From contig OY804576.1 in assembly GCA_963680875.1 (NCBI GenBank), positions 76,761,668 through 76,825,667 of the forward strand: a stretch of 64,000 nucleotides of DNA, in the 5' to 3' direction. Below the pieces are notes generated by a model, which saw only the letters and a program-made list of their open reading frames with translations, did not search any database and was not told the DNA's origin. Numbering within the stretch: position 1 is the first letter of the stretch; the number at the start of each line of letters is the position of its first letter. This stretch comes from Bathymodiolus brooksi (Eukaryota; Mollusca; Bivalvia; Mytilida; Modiolidae). Below, one piece after another: positions 47,201-61,829 of this stretch. The translations under genes were made by a program, and so were the position numbers.

Positions 47201-50200
47201 GTTGAGAGACAATTTTTGTTACCGTTTTCTATGTTTCTACAGCTAGTTGAGACAATTTTTGTTACTGTTTTCTATGTTTCTACAGCTAGTTGAGAGACAA
47301 TTTTTGTTACTGTTTTCTATGTTTCTACAGCTAGTTGAGACAATTTTATTTTTACAGTTTTCTACGTTTCTACAGCTAGTTGAGAGACAATTTTTGTTAC
47401 CGTTTTCTACGTTTCTATAGCTAGTTGAGACAATTTTTTGTTACCGTTTTCTATGTTTTTACAGCTAGTTGAGACAATTTTATTCTTACAGTTTTCTATG
47501 TTTCTACAGCTAGTTGAGAGACAATTTTTGTTACCGTTTTCTACGTTTCTACAGCTAGTTGAGACAATTTTATTTTTAGAGTTTTCTATGTTTCTACAGC
47601 TAGTTGAGACAATTTTTGTTACCGTTTTCAACGTTTCTACAGCTAGTTGAGACAATTTTATTTTTACAGTTTTCTACGTTTCTACAGCTAGTGGAGAGAC
47701 AATTTTTGTTACCGTTTTCTATGTTTCTACAGCTAGTTGAGACAATTTTATTTTTACAGTTTTCTATATTTCTACAGCTAGTTGAGACAATTTTTGTTAC
47801 CGTTTTCTACGTTTCTACAATTTTTGTTACTGTTTTCTATGTTTCTACAGCTAGTTGAGACAATGTTTTTTTGACCGTTTTCTATGGTTTTGCAGCTAGT
47901 TGAGACAATATTTTTTTGACCGTTTTCTATGGTTCTGCAGCTAGTTGAGACAATGTTTTTTTGACCGTTTTCTATGGTTCTGCAGCGAGACAATGTTTTT
48001 TTGACCATTTTCTATGTTTCTACAGCTAGTTGAGAGACAATTTTTGTTACCGTTTTCTATGTTTCTACAGCTAGTTGAGACAATTTTATTTTTACAGTTT
48101 TCTATGTTTCTACAGCTAGTTGAGACAATTTTTGTTACCGTTTTCTACGTTTCTACAGCTAGTTGAGACAATTTTATTTTTACAGTTTTCTATGTTTCTA
48201 CAGCTAGTTGAGACAATTTTTGTTACTGTTTTCTATGTTTCTACAGCTAGTTGAGACAATTTTTGTTACCGTTTTCTATGTTTCTACAGCTAGTTGAGAC
48301 AATTTTTGTTACTGTTTACTACGTTTCTACAGCTAGTTGAGACAATTTTTGTTACCATTTTCTATGTTTCTACAGCTAGTTGAGACAATTTTTGTTACTG
48401 TTTTCTATGTTTCTACAGCTAGTTGAGAGACAATTTTTGTTACCGTTTTCTATGTTTCTACAGCTAGTTGAGACAATTTTTGTTACTGTTTTCTATGTTT
48501 CTACAGCTAGTTGAGAGACAATTTTTGTTACCGTTTTCTATGTTTCTACAGCTAGTTGAGACAATTTTTGTTACTGTTTTCTATGTTTCTACAGCTAGTT
48601 GAGAGACAATTTTTGTTACTGTTTTCTATGTTTCTACAGCTAGTTGAGACAATTTTATTTTTACAGTTTTCTACGTTTCTACAGCTAGTTGAGAGACAAT
48701 TTTTGTTACCGTTTTCTACGTTTCTATTGCTAGTTGAGACAATTTTTTGTTACCGTTTTCTATGTTTTTACAGCTAGTTGAGACAATTTTATTCTTACAG
48801 TTTTCTATGTTTCTACAGCTAGTTGAGAGACAATTTTTGTTACCGTTTTCTACGTTTCTACAGCTAGTTGAGACAATTTTATTTTTACAGTTTTCTATGT
48901 TTCTACAGCTAGTTGAGACAATTTTTGTTACCGTTTGCAACGTTTCTACAGCTAGTTGAGACAATTTTATTTTTACAGTTTTCTACGTTTCTACAGCTAG
49001 TGGAGAGACAATTTTTGTTACCGTTTTCTATGTTTCTACAGCTAGTTGAGACAATTTTATTTTTACAGTTTTCTATATTTCTACAGCTAGTTGAGACAAT
49101 TTTTGTTACCGTTTTCTACGTTTCTACAGCTAGTTGAGATAATTTTTGTTACTGTTTTCTATGTTTCTACAGCTAGTTGAGACAATGTTTTTTTGACCGT
49201 TTTCTATGGTTTTGCAGCTAGTTGAGACAATATTTTTTTGACCGTTTTCTATGGTTCTACAGCTAGTTGAGACAATGTTTTTTTGACCGTTTTCTATGGT
49301 TCTGCAGCGAGACAATGTTTTTTTGACCGTTTTCTATGTTTCTACAGCTAGTTGAGAGACAATTTTTGTTACCGTTTTCTATGTTTCTACAGCTAGTTGA
49401 GACAATTTTATTTTTACAGTTTTCTATGTTTCTACAGCTAGTTGAGACAATTTTTGTTACCGTTTTCTACGTTTCTACAGCTAGTTGAGACAATTTTATT
49501 TTTACAGTTTTCTATGTTTCTACAGCTAGTTGAGACAATTTTTGTTACCATTTTCTATGTTTCTACAGCTAGTTGAGACAATTTTTGTTACTGTTTTCTA
49601 TGTTTCTACAGCTAGTTGAGAGACAATTTTTGTTACCGTTTTCTATGTTTCTACAGCTAGTTGAGACAATTTTTGTTACTGTTTTCTATGTTTCTACAGC
49701 TAGTTGAGACAATTTTATTTTTACAGTTTTCTACGTTTCTACAGATAGTTGAGAGACAATTTTTGTTACCGTTTTCTATGTTTCTACAGCTAGTTGAGAC
49801 AATTTTTGTTACTGTTTTCTATGTTTCTACAGCTAGTTGAGAGACAATTTTTGTTACTGTTTTCTATGTTTCTACAGCTAGTTGAGACAATTTTATTTTT
49901 ACAGTTTTCTACGTTTCTACAGCTAGTTGAGAGACAATTTTTGTTACCGTTTTCTACGTTTCTATAGCTAGTTGAGACAATTTTTTGTTACCGTTTTCTA
50001 TGTTTTTACAGCTAGTTGAGACAATTTTATTCTTACAGTTTTCTATGTTTCTACAGCTAGTTGAGAGACAATTTTTGTTACCGTTTTCTACGTTTCTACA
50101 GCTAGTTTAGAAAATTTTATTTTTACAGTTTTCTATGTTTCTACAGCTAGTTGAGACAATTTTTGTTACCGTTTTCAATATTTCTACAGCTAGTTGAGAC

Positions 50201-53200
50201 AATTTTATTTTTACAGTTTTCTACGTTTCTACAGATAGTTGAGAGACAATTTTTGTTACCGTTTTCTATGTTTCTACAGCTAGTTGAGACAATTTGATTC
50301 TTACAGTTTTCTATGTTTCTACAGCTAGTTGAGAGACAATTTTTGTTACCATTTTCTACGTTTCTACAACTAGTTGAGACAATTTTATTTTTACAGTTTT
50401 CTATGTTTCTACAGCTAGTTGAGACAATTTTTGTTACCGTTTTCTATGTTTCTACAGCTAGTTGAGACAATTTTTGTTACCGTTTTCTACGTTTCTACAG
50501 CTAGTTGAGACAATTTTTGTTACTGTTTTCTATGTTTCTACAGCTAGTTGAGAGACAATTTTTGTTACCGTTTTCAATGTTTCTACAGCTAGTTGAGACA
50601 ATTTTTGTTACCGTTTTCTACGTTTCTACAGCTAGTTGAGACAATTTTATTCTTACAGTTTTCTATGTTTCTACAGCTAGTTGAGACAATTTTTGTTACC
50701 GTTTTCTATGTTTCTACAGCTAGTTGAGACAATTTTATTTTTACAGTTTTCCACGTTTCTACAGCTAGTTGAGACAATTTTATTTTTACAGTTTTCTATG
50801 TTTCTACAGCTAGTTGAGACAATTTTTGTTACTGTTTTCTATGTTTCTACAGCTAGTTGAGACAATTTTTGTTACTGTTTTCTATGTTTCTACAGCTAGT
50901 TGAGACAATTTTTGTTACCATTTTCTATGTTTCTACAGCTAGTTGAGACAATTTTTGTTACTGTTTACTACGTTTCTACAGCTAGTTGAGACAATTTTTG
51001 TTACTGTTTTCTATGTTTCTACAGCTAGTTGAGAGACAATTTTTGTTACCGTTTTCTATGTTTCTACAGCTAGTTGAGACAATTTTTGTTACTGTTTTCT
51101 ATGTTTCTACAGCTAGTTGAGACAATTTTTGTTACCATTTTCTATGTTTCTACAGCTAGTTGAGACAATTTTTGTTACTGTTTTCTATGTTTCTACAGCT
51201 AGTTGAGAGACAATTTTTGTTACCGTTTTGTATGTTTCTACAGCTAGTTGAGACAATTTTTGTTACTGTTTTCTATGTTTCTACAGCTAGTTGAGAGACA
51301 ATTTTTGTTACCGTTTTCTATGTTTCTACAGCTAGTTGAGACAATTTTTGTTACTGTTTTCTATGTTTCTACAGCTAGTTGAGAGACAATTTTTGTTACT
51401 GTTTTCTATGTTTCTACAGCTAGTTGAGACAATTTTATTTTTACAGTTTTCTACGTTTCTACAGCTAGTTGAGAGACAATTTTTGTTACCGTTTTCTACG
51501 TTTCTATAGCTAGTTGAGACAATTTTTTGTTACCGTTTTCTATGTTTTTACAGCTAGTTGAGACAATTTTATTCTTACAGTTTTCTATGTTTCTACAGCT
51601 AGTTGAGAGACAATTTTTGTTACCGTTTTCTACGTTTCTACAGCTAGTTGAGACAATTTTATTTTTACAGTTTTCTATGTTTCTACAGCTAGTTGAGACA
51701 ATTTTTGTTACCGTTTTCAACGTTTCTACAGCTAGTTGAGACAATTTTATTTTTACAGTTTTCTACGTTTCTACAGTTAGTGGAGAGACAATTTTTGTTA
51801 CCGTTTTCTATGTTTCTACAGCTAGTTGAGACAATTTTATTTTTACAGTTTTCTATATTTCTACAGCTAGTTGAGACAATTTTTGTTACCGTTTTCTACG
51901 TTTCTACAGCTAGTTGAGACAATTTTTGTTACTGTTTTCTATGTTTCTACAGCTAGTTGAGACAATGTTTTTTTGACCGTTTTCTATGGTTTTGCAGCTA
52001 GTTGAGACAATATTTTTTTGACCGTTTTCTATGGTTCTGCAGCTAGTTGAGACAATGTTTTTTTGACCGTTTTCTATGGTTCTGCAGCGAGACAATGTTT
52101 TTTTGACAGTTTTCTATGTTTCTACAGCTAGTTGAGAGACAATTTTTGTTACCGTTTTCTATGTTTCTACAGCTAGTTGAGACAATTTTATTTTTACAGT
52201 TTTCTATGTTTCTACAGCTAGTTGAGACAATTTTTGTTACCGTTTTCTATGTTTCTACAGCTAGTTGAGACAATTTTATTTTTACAGTTTTCTATGTTTC
52301 TACAGCTAGTTGAGACAATTTTTGTTACTGTTTTCTATGTTTCTACAGCTAGTTGAGACAATTTTTGTTACCGTTTTCTATGTTTCTACAGCTAGTTGAG
52401 ACAATTTTTGTTACCGTTTTCTATGTTTCTACAGCTAGTTGAGACAATTTTTGTTACTGTTTACTACGTTTCTACAGCTAGTTGAGACAATTTTATTTTT
52501 ACAGTTTTCTATGTTTCTACAGCTAGTTGAGACAATTTTATTTTTACAGTTTTCTATGTTTCTACAGCTAGTTGAGACAATTTTTGTTACCATTTTCTAT
52601 GTTTCTACAGCTAGTTGAGACAATTTTATTTTTACAGTTTTCTATGTTTCTACAGCTAGTTGAGACAATTTTTGTTACCATTTTCTATGTTTCTACAGCT
52701 AGTTGAGACAATTTTTGTTACCGTTTTCTACGTTTCTACAGCTAGTTGAGACAATTTTATTTTTACAGTTTTCTATGTTTCTACAGCTAGTTGAGACAAT
52801 TTTTGTTACCATTTTCTATGTTTCTACAGCTAGTTGAGACAATTTTTGTTACTGTTTTCAACGTTTCTACAGCTAGTTGAGACAATTTTATTTTTACAGT
52901 TTTCTACGTTTCTACAGCTAGTGGAGAGACAATTTTTGTTACCGTTTTCTATGTTTCTACAGCTAGTTGAGACAATTTTATTTTTACAGTTTTCTATATT
53001 TCTACAGCTAGTTGAGACAATTTTTGTTACCGTTTTCTACGTTTCTACAGCTAGTTGAGACAATTTTTGTTACTGTTTTCTATGTTTCTACAGCTAGTTG
53101 AGACAATGTTTTTTTGACCGTTTTCTATGGTTTTGCAGCTAGTTGAGACAATATTTTTTTGACCGTTTTCTATGGTTCTGCAGCTAGTTGAGACAATGTT

Positions 53201-56200
53201 TTTTTGACCGTTTTCTATGGTTCTGCAGCGAGACAATGTTTTTTTGACAGTTTTCTATGTTTCTACAGCTAGTTGAGAGACAATTTTTGTTACCGTTTTC
53301 TATGTTTCTACAGCTAGTTGAGACAATTTTATTTTTACAGTTTTCTATGTTTCTACAGCTAGTTGAGACAATTTTTGTTACCGTTTTCTACGTTTCTACA
53401 GCTAGTTGAGACAATTTTATTTTTACAGTTTTCTATGTTTCTACAGCTAGTTGAGACAATTTTTGTTACCGTTTTCTATGTTTCTACAGCTAGTTGAGAC
53501 AATTTTTGTTACCGTTTTCTATGTTTCTACAGCTAGTTGAGACAATTTTTGTTACCGTTTTCTATGTTTCTACAGCTAGTTGAGACAATTTTTGTTACTG
53601 TTTACTACGTTTCTACAGCTAGTTGAGACAATTTTATTTTTACAGTTTTCTATGTTTCTACAGCTAGTTGAGACAATTTTATTTTTACAGTTTTCTATGT
53701 TTCTACAGCTAGTTGAGACAATTTTTGTTACCATTTTCTATGTTTCTACAGCTAGTTGAGACAATTTTATTTTTACAGTTTTCTATGTTTCTACAGCTAG
53801 TTGAGACAATTTTTGTTACCATTTTCTATGTTTCTACAGCTAGTTGAGACAATTTTTGTTACCGTTTTCTACGTTTCTACAGCTAGTTGAGACAATTTTA
53901 TTTTTATAGTTTTCTATGTTTCTACAGCTAGTTGAGACAATTTTTGTTACCATTTTCTATGTTTCTACAGCTAGTTGAGACAATTTTTGTTACCGTTTTC
54001 TATGTTTCTACAGCTAGTTGAGACAATTTTTGTTACTGTTTTCTATGTTTCTACAGCTAGTTGAGAGACAATTTTTGTTACCGTTTTCTATGTTTCTACA
54101 GCTAGTTGAGACAATTTTTGTTACTGTTTTCTATGTTTCTACAGCTAGTTGAGAGACAATTTTTGTTACTGTTTTCTATGTTTCTACAGCTAGTTGAGAC
54201 AATTTTATTTTTACAGTTTTCTACGTTTCTACAGCTAGTTGAGAGACAATTTTTGTTACCGTTTTCTACGTTTCTATAGCTAGTTGAGACAATTTTTTGT
54301 TACCGTTTTCTATGTTTTTACAGCTAGTTGAGACAATTTTATTCTTACAGTTTTCTATGTTTCTACAGCTAGTTGAGAGACAATTTTTGTTACCATTTTC
54401 TATGTTTCTACAGCTAGTTGAGACAATTTTTGTTACCGTTTTCTACGTTTCTACAGCTAGTTGAGACAATTTTATTTTTACAGTTTTCTATGTTTCTACA
54501 GCTAGTTGAGACAATTTTTGTTACCATTTTCTATGTTTCTACAGCTAGTTGAGACAATTTTTGTTACTGTTTTCAACGTTTCTACAGCTAGTTGAGACAA
54601 TTTTATTTTTACAGTTTTCTACGTTTCTACAGCTAGTGGAGAGACAATTTTTGTTACCGTTTTCTATGTTTCTACAGCTAGTTGAGACAATTTTATTTTT
54701 ACAGTTTTCTATATTTCTACAGCTAGTTGAGACAATTTTTGTTACCGTTTTCTACGTTTCTACAGCTAGTTGAGACAATTTTTGTTACTGTTTTCTATGT
54801 TTCTACAGCTAGTTGAGACAATGTTTTTTTGACCGTTTTCTATGGTTTTGCAGCTAGTTGAGACAATATTTTTTTGACCGTTTTCTATGGTTCTGCAGCT
54901 AGTTGAGACAATGTTTTTTTGACCGTTTTCTATGGTTCTGCAGCGAGACAATGTTTTTTTGACAGTTTTCTATGTTTCTACAGCTAGTTGAGAGACAATT
55001 TTTGTTACCGTTTTCTATGTTTCTACAGCTAGTTGAGACAATTTTATTTTTACAGTTTTCTATGTTTCTACAGCTAGTTGAGACAATTTTTGTTACCGTT
55101 TTCTACGTTTCTACAGCTAGTTGAGACAATTTTATTTTTACAGTTTTCTATGTTTCTACAGCTAGTTGAGACAATTTTTGTTACCGTTTTCTATGTTTCT
55201 ACAGCTAGTTGAGACAATTTTTGTTACCGTTTTCTATGTTTCTACAGCTAGTTGAGACAATTTTTGTTACCGTTTTCTATGTTTCTACAGCTAGTTGAGA
55301 CAATTTTTGTTACTGTTTACTACGTTTCTACAGCTAGTTGAGACAATTTTATTTTTACAGTTTTCTATGTTTCTACAGCTAGTTGAGACAATTTTATTTT
55401 TACAGTTTTCTATGTTTCTACAGCTAGTTGAGACAATTTTTGTTACCATTTTCTATGTTTCTACAGCTAGTTGAGACAATTTTATTTTTACAGTTTTCTA
55501 TGTTTCTACAGCTAGTTGAGACAATTTTTGTTACCATTTTCTATGTTTCTACAGCTAGTTGAGACAATTTTTGTTACCGTTTTCTACGTTTCTACAGCTA
55601 GTTGAGACAATTTTATTTTTACAGTTTTCTATGTTTCTACAGCTAGTTGAGACAATTTTTGTTACCATTTTCTATGTTTCTACAGCTAGTTGAGACAATT
55701 TTTGTTACCGTTTTATATGTTTCTACAGCTAGTTGAGACAATTTTTGTTACTGTTTTCTATGTTTCTACAGCTAGTTGAGAGACAATTTTTGTTACCGTT
55801 TTCTATGTTTCTACAGCTAGTTGAGACAATTTTTGTTACTGTTTTCTATGTTTCTACAGCTAGTTGAGAGACAATTTTTGTTACTGTTTTCTATGTTTCT
55901 ACAGCTAGTTGAGACAATTTTATTTTTACAGTTTTCTACGTTTCTACAGCTAGTTGAGAGACAATTTTTGTTACCGTTTTCTACGTTTCTATAGCTAGTT
56001 GAGACAATTTTTTGTTACCGTTTTCTATGTTTTTACAGCTAGTTGAGACAATTTTATTCTTACAGTTTTCTATGTTTCTACAGCTAGTTGAGAGACAATT
56101 TTTGTTACCGTTTTCTACGTTTCTACAGCTAGTTGAGACAATTTTATTTTTACAGTTTTCTATGTTTCTACAGCTAGTTGAGACAATTTTTGTTACCGTT

Positions 56201-59200
56201 TTCAACGTTTCTACAGCTAGTTGAGACAATTTTATTTTTACAGTTTTCTACGTTTCTACAGATAGTTGAGAGACAATTTTTGTTACCGTTTTCTACGTTT
56301 CTACAGCTAGTTGAGACAATTTTTGTTACCGTTTTCTATGTTTCTACAGCTAGTTGAGACAATTTGATTCTTACAGTTTTCTATGTTTCTACAGCTAGTT
56401 GAGAGACAATTTTTGTTACCATTTTCTACGTTTCTACAACTAGTTGAGACAATTTTATTTTTACCGTTTTCTATGTTTCTACAGCTAGTTGAGACAATTT
56501 TTGTTACCGTTTTCTACGTTTCTACAGCTAGTTGAGACAATTTTTGTTACCGTTTTCTACGTTTCTACAGCTAGTTGAGACAATTTTTGTTACTGTTTTC
56601 TATGTTTCTACAGCTAGTTGAGAGACAATTTTTGTTACCGTTTTCAATGTTTCTACAGCTAGTTGAGACAATTTTTGTTACCGTTTTCTACGTTTCTACA
56701 GCTAGTTGAGACAATTTTATTCTTACAGTTTTCTATGTTTCTACAGCTAGTTGAGACAATTTTTGTTACCGTTTTCTATGTTTCTACAGCTAGTTGAGAC
56801 AATTTTATTTTTACAGTTTTCCACGTTTCTACAGCTAGTTGAGACAATTTTTGTTACAGTTTTCTACGTTTCTACAGCTAGTTGAGACAATTTTTGTTAC
56901 TGTTTTCTACATTTCTACAGCTAGTTGAGACAATTTTTGTTACCGTTTTCTATGTTTCTACAGCTAGTTGAGACAATTTTTGTTACCGTTTTCTATGTTT
57001 TTACAGCTAGTTGAGACAATTTTTGTTACCGTTTTCTATGTTTCTACAGCTAGTTGAGACAATTTTATTTTTACAGTTTTCTACGTTTCTACAGCTAGTT
57101 GAGACAATTTTTGTTACCGTTTTCTACGTTTCTACAGCTAGTTGAGACAATTTTATTCTTACAGTTTTCTATGTTTCTACAGCTAGTTGAGACAATTTTT
57201 GTTACCGTTTTCTATGTTTCTACAGCTAGTTGAGACAATTTTTGTTACCGTTTTCTATGTTTCTACAGCTAGTTGAGACAATTTTTGTTACCGTTTTCTA
57301 TGTTTCTACAGCTAGTTGAGACAATTTTATTTTTACAGTTTTCTACGTTTCTACAGCTAGTTGAGACAATTTTTGTTACCGTTTTCTACGTTTCTACAGC
57401 TAGTTGAGACAATTTTATTCTTACAGTTTTCTACGTTTCTACAGCTAGTTGAGACAATTTGATTCTTACAGTTTTCTATGTTTCTACAGCTAGTTGAGAG
57501 ACAATTTTTGTTACCATTTTCTACGTTTCTACAACTAGTTGAGACAATTTTATTTTTACCGTTTTCTATGTTTCTACAGCTAGTTGAGACAATTTTTGTT
57601 ACCGTTTTCTATGTTTCTACAGCTAGTTGAGACAATTTTTGTTACCGTTTTCTACGTTTCTACAGCTAGTTGAGACAATTTTTGTTACTGTTTTCTATGT
57701 TTCTACAGCTAGTTGAGAGACAATTTTTGTTACCGTTTTCAATGTTTCTACAGCTAGTTGAGACAATTTTTGTTACCGTTTTCTACGTTTCTACAGCTAG
57801 TTGAGACAATTTTATTCTTACAGTTTTCTATGTTTCTACAGCTAGTTGAGACAATTTTTGTTACCGTTTTCTATGTTTCTACAGCTAGTTGAGACAATTT
57901 TTGTTACTGTTTTCTACATTTCTACAGCTAGTTGAGACAATTTTTGTTACCGTTTTCTATGTTTCTACAGCTAGTTGAGACAATTTTTGTTACCGTTTTC
58001 TATGTTTCTACAGCTAGTTGAGACAATTTTTGTTACCGTTTTCTATGTTTCTACAGCTAGTTGAGACAATTTTATTTTTACAGTTTTCTACGTTTCTACA
58101 GCTAGTTGAGACAATTTTTGTTACCGTTTTCTACGTTTCTACAGCTAGTTGAGACAATTTTATTCTTACAGTTTTCTATGTTTCTACAGCTAGTTGAGAC
58201 AATTTTTGTTACCGTTTTCTATGTTTCTACAGCTAGTTGAGACAATTTTTGTTACCGTTTTCTATGTTTCTACAGCTAGTTGAGACAATTTTATTTTTAC
58301 AGTTTTCTACGTTTCTACAGCTAGTTGAGACAATTTTTGTTACCGTTTTCTACGTTTCTACAGCTAGTTGAGACAATTTTATTCTTACAGTTTTCTATGT
58401 TTCTACAGCTAGTTGAGACAATTTTTGTTACCGTTTTCTATGTTTCTACAGCTAGTTGAGACAATTTTTGTTACCGTTTTCTATGTTTCTACAGCTAGTT
58501 GAGACAATGTTTTTTTGACCGTTTTCTATGGTTTTGCAGCTAGTTGAGACAATGTTTTTTTGACCGTTTTCTATGGTTCTGCAGCTAGTTGAGACAATGT
58601 TTTTTTTACCGTTTTCTATGGTTCTGCAGCTAGTTGAGACAATGTTTTTTTGACCGTTTTCTATGTTTCTACAGCTAGTTGAGAGACAATTTTTGTTACC
58701 GTTTTCTATGTTTCTACAGCTAGTTGAGACTATTTTATTTTTACCGTTTTCTATGTTTCTACAGCTAGTTGAGACAATTTTTGTTACCGTTTTCTACGTT
58801 TCTACAGCTAGTTGAGACAATTTTATTTTTACAGTTTTCTATGTTTCTACAGCTAGTTGAGACAATTTTTGTTACTGTTTTCTATGTTTCTACAGCTAGT
58901 TGAGACAATTTTTGTTACCGTTTTCTATGTTTCTACAGCTAGTTGAGACAATTTTTGTTACTGTTTTCTACGTTTCTACAGCTAGTTGAGACAATTTTTG
59001 TTACCATTTTCTATGTTTCTACAGCTAGTTGAGACAATTTTTGTTACTGTTTTCTATGTTTCTACAGCTAGTTGAGAGACAATTTTTGTTACCGTTTTCT
59101 ATGTTTCTACAGCTAGTTGAGACAATTTTATTCTTACAGTTTTCTATGTTTCTACAGCTAGTTGAGACAATTTTATTCTTACAGTTTTCTATGTTTCTAC

Positions 59201-60415
59201 AGCTAGTTGAGACAATTTTTGTTACTGTTTTCTATGTTTCTACAGCTAGTTGAGAGACAATTTTTGTTACCGTTTTCAATGTTTCTACAGCTAGTTGAGA
59301 CAATTTTATTCTTACAGTTTTCTATGTTTCTACAGCTAGTTGAGACAATTTTATTTTTACCGTTTTCTACGTTTCTACAGCTAGTTGAGACAATTTTTGT
59401 TACCGTTTTCTACGTTTCTACAGCTAGTTGAGACAATTTTATTTTTACAGTTTTCTACGTTTCTACAGCTAGTTGAGACAATTTTATTCTTACAGTTTTC
59501 TATGTTTCTACAGCTAGTTGAGACAATTTTATTCTTACAGTTTTCTATGTTTCTACAGCTAGTTGAGACAATTTTATTCTTACAGTTTTATATGTTTCTA
59601 CAGCTAGTTGAGACAATTTTATTCTTACAGTTTTCTATGTTTCTACAGCTAGTTGAGAGACAATTTTTGTTACCATTTTCTACGTTTCTACAACTAGTTG
59701 AGACAATTTTATTTTTACAGTTTTCTATGTTTCTACAGCTAGTTGAGACAATTTTTGTTACCGTTTTCTATGTTTCTACAGCTAGTTGAGACAATTTTTG
59801 TTACCGTTTTCTACGTTTCTACAGCTAGTTGAGACAATTTTTGTTACTGTTTTCTATGTTTCTACAGCTAGTTGAGAGACAATTTTTGTTACCGTTTTCA
59901 ATGTTTCTACAGCTAGTTGAGACAATTTTTGTTACCGTTTTCTACGTTTCTACAGCTAGTTGAGACAATTTTATTCTTACAGTTTTCTATGTTTCTACAG
60001 CTAGTTGAGACAATTTTATTTTTACCGTTTTCTACGTTTCTACAGCTAGTTGAGACAATTTTGTTATCGTTTTCTACGTTTCTACAGCTAGTTGAGACAA
60101 TTTTATTCTTACAGTTTTCTACGTTTCTACAGCTAGTTGAGACAATTTTATTCCTACAGTTTTCTATGTTTCTACAGCTAGTTGAGACAATTTTATTCTT
60201 ACAGTTTTCTATGTTTCTACAGCTAGTTGAGACAATTTTATTCTTACAGTTTTCTATGTTTCTACAGCTAGTTGAGACAATTTTATTCTTACAGTTTTCT
60301 ATGTTTCTACAGCTAATTGAGACCATTTTTTTTTACCGTTTTCTACGGTTTTGCAGGTAGTTGAGACAGTATTTTTTTTTACCATTTTCTATAGTTCTGC
60401 AGGTGCAGTTGAGAC
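38290..60415. repeat. 22 kb minisatellite of 43-45-bp units (about 500 copies)
   Basis: Units share CTACAGCTAGTTGAGACAAT and TTTTCTATGTTT. Four main types: 43 bp with TTTTTGTTACYG; 45 bp with TTTATTTTTACAG; 45 bp with a GAGAGACAAT insertion; and 45-bp TTTTTTTGACCG units ending ATGGTTYTGCAG. The types alternate in complex higher-order blocks. A short marker unit (GCAGCGAGACAATG) starts at 39134, 40852, 42174, 43671, 45523, 46845, 47982, 49304, 52084, 53225 and 54940. Units decay near 60310-60410 (GTAGTTGAGACAGTA). Both strands show short open frames (FLQLVETILFLQFS; NIENCKNKIVSTSC) that are by-products of the repeat. It lies within the neurexin SS2 intron. Confidence 0.95.
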
Positions 60416-61269
60416 CAACATGTATGTATGTAGATAATGTGTCTTAACAACAGTGTACAATGCCTGTCCTTTGTGTTATTGTAGATTAGTATATAATGGA
60501 TAAAGTGTACTACATGTACATGTGTGTTTGCAGTACTGTAGGTTAAGATTATACAATGGGCGCAGTATGTATGACATTTTTAGCTCTAGATTATTCCTAC
60601 AATTGTCATTCATTGCTAGTTTGTCTGTTTCTGTTTCTGTTATTTTTTTGTATGAACCATGTGGGTTGTTCCCCTTGTGTGTAGAAGGACCTGTAAGTGA
60701 TCTAAAAGGGGAAATTAAGTAAATTTTTCAAATTGTCTACCTGACAACCAGCTATAAAACATTGTAATGCTTAGATTTAAGTTTATATAAATTTAGATCT
60801 CAAGGTCTATTGGTGTGATCCCTTGGGGGTACAATGAAGAAACATTTAAAAAAAACAAATGCTTTAGAACCTTATATGAAAATGCAATTTTATATACCAT
60901 GAAACAACAATGTTATATACAGATTCAAGATTACACAAATGATGGTGCAAGGGTAAAAAAGAGCTAAAAATATCAGATTCGTGAAAAACAGCTAGGTGAT
61001 GTGAAGATTCAGGGGAATTATTGTTGGTTTTTTTTTTAATAAATGAAGGTCTCAGTGTCTATTTGAGTTCAAGGTTGAACAATTCTACAATGGACAATTT
61101 TTGTTTTCTCTCGAAATAATCAGCAATGAAAATGCATGTGGACCTAACTGATATATATATATAATTGCAAAATTTTGTGATGGTACATGAATGTGTATTG
61201 GTAACCGTATGATATTGTCCATTGCCTTCTTTAGACAATTGTTTTTTCTGCTCTAACAATTTAGTTGTA

Positions 61270-61463
61270 TTTTACCCTCTCAGTGCATCTAGAATCTGGA
61301 ATGAAAAGAGGGGAGGCCTTTGGTGAGAGGGGCCTTATTAGAGTGTGGCCTTTCTTGAGGGAGACAATTTAGAAATATTTTACAATCTCAGTGTATCAGG
61401 AATCTGTAATGATAAGAGGGGTTGCCTTTGGTGGGAGGGACCTTTTTAAGAAGGTGACTACTG
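61270..61463. repeat. Two-copy diverged tandem repeat (~105 bp)
   Basis: 'ctcagtgcatctagaatctg' against 'ctcagtgtatcaggaatctg', each followed by 'aagagggg..gcctttggtg' and a 'gggcctt/ggacctt' block. Confidence 0.65.
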
Positions 61464-61829
61464 TACCAGTACATTTTCTTTGATCAACAGGAATTCAGAG
61501 TATTGTGTTCTCAAATTATTATGCTCCAGTTAACATGCTCCAATCAATGTCTGTAGGTAAAGCAAAATCGTAAAAATAAAAAAAAAATGTGTCATTTGTA
61601 CTGTAAATTTTCTAAATGTGAATGTTCATTATAGAAATAGAAGGGAAGCTGAGTACCCATAATGCTTCAGAATAACTAATATGTTTTTCCTCTTCCTCTG
61701 ATTTTCTTTAGCTCTAATTAGAAGTGTGATTGATGATCAGGAGATTTATATCATATTCGAAGATACTATCCTTAAATCTTTTAATCCTATTTTAATCCTA
61801 TAGAAGGTTGGAATTTCAAGTATGTTAGT

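Noticed and set aside
38386..60360. Dozens of 60-147-codon frames such as FLQLVETILFLQFS and NIENCKNKIVSTSC
   Set aside because: By-products of the 43-45-bp array. They appear on both strands and end wherever a 43-bp unit shifts the frame.
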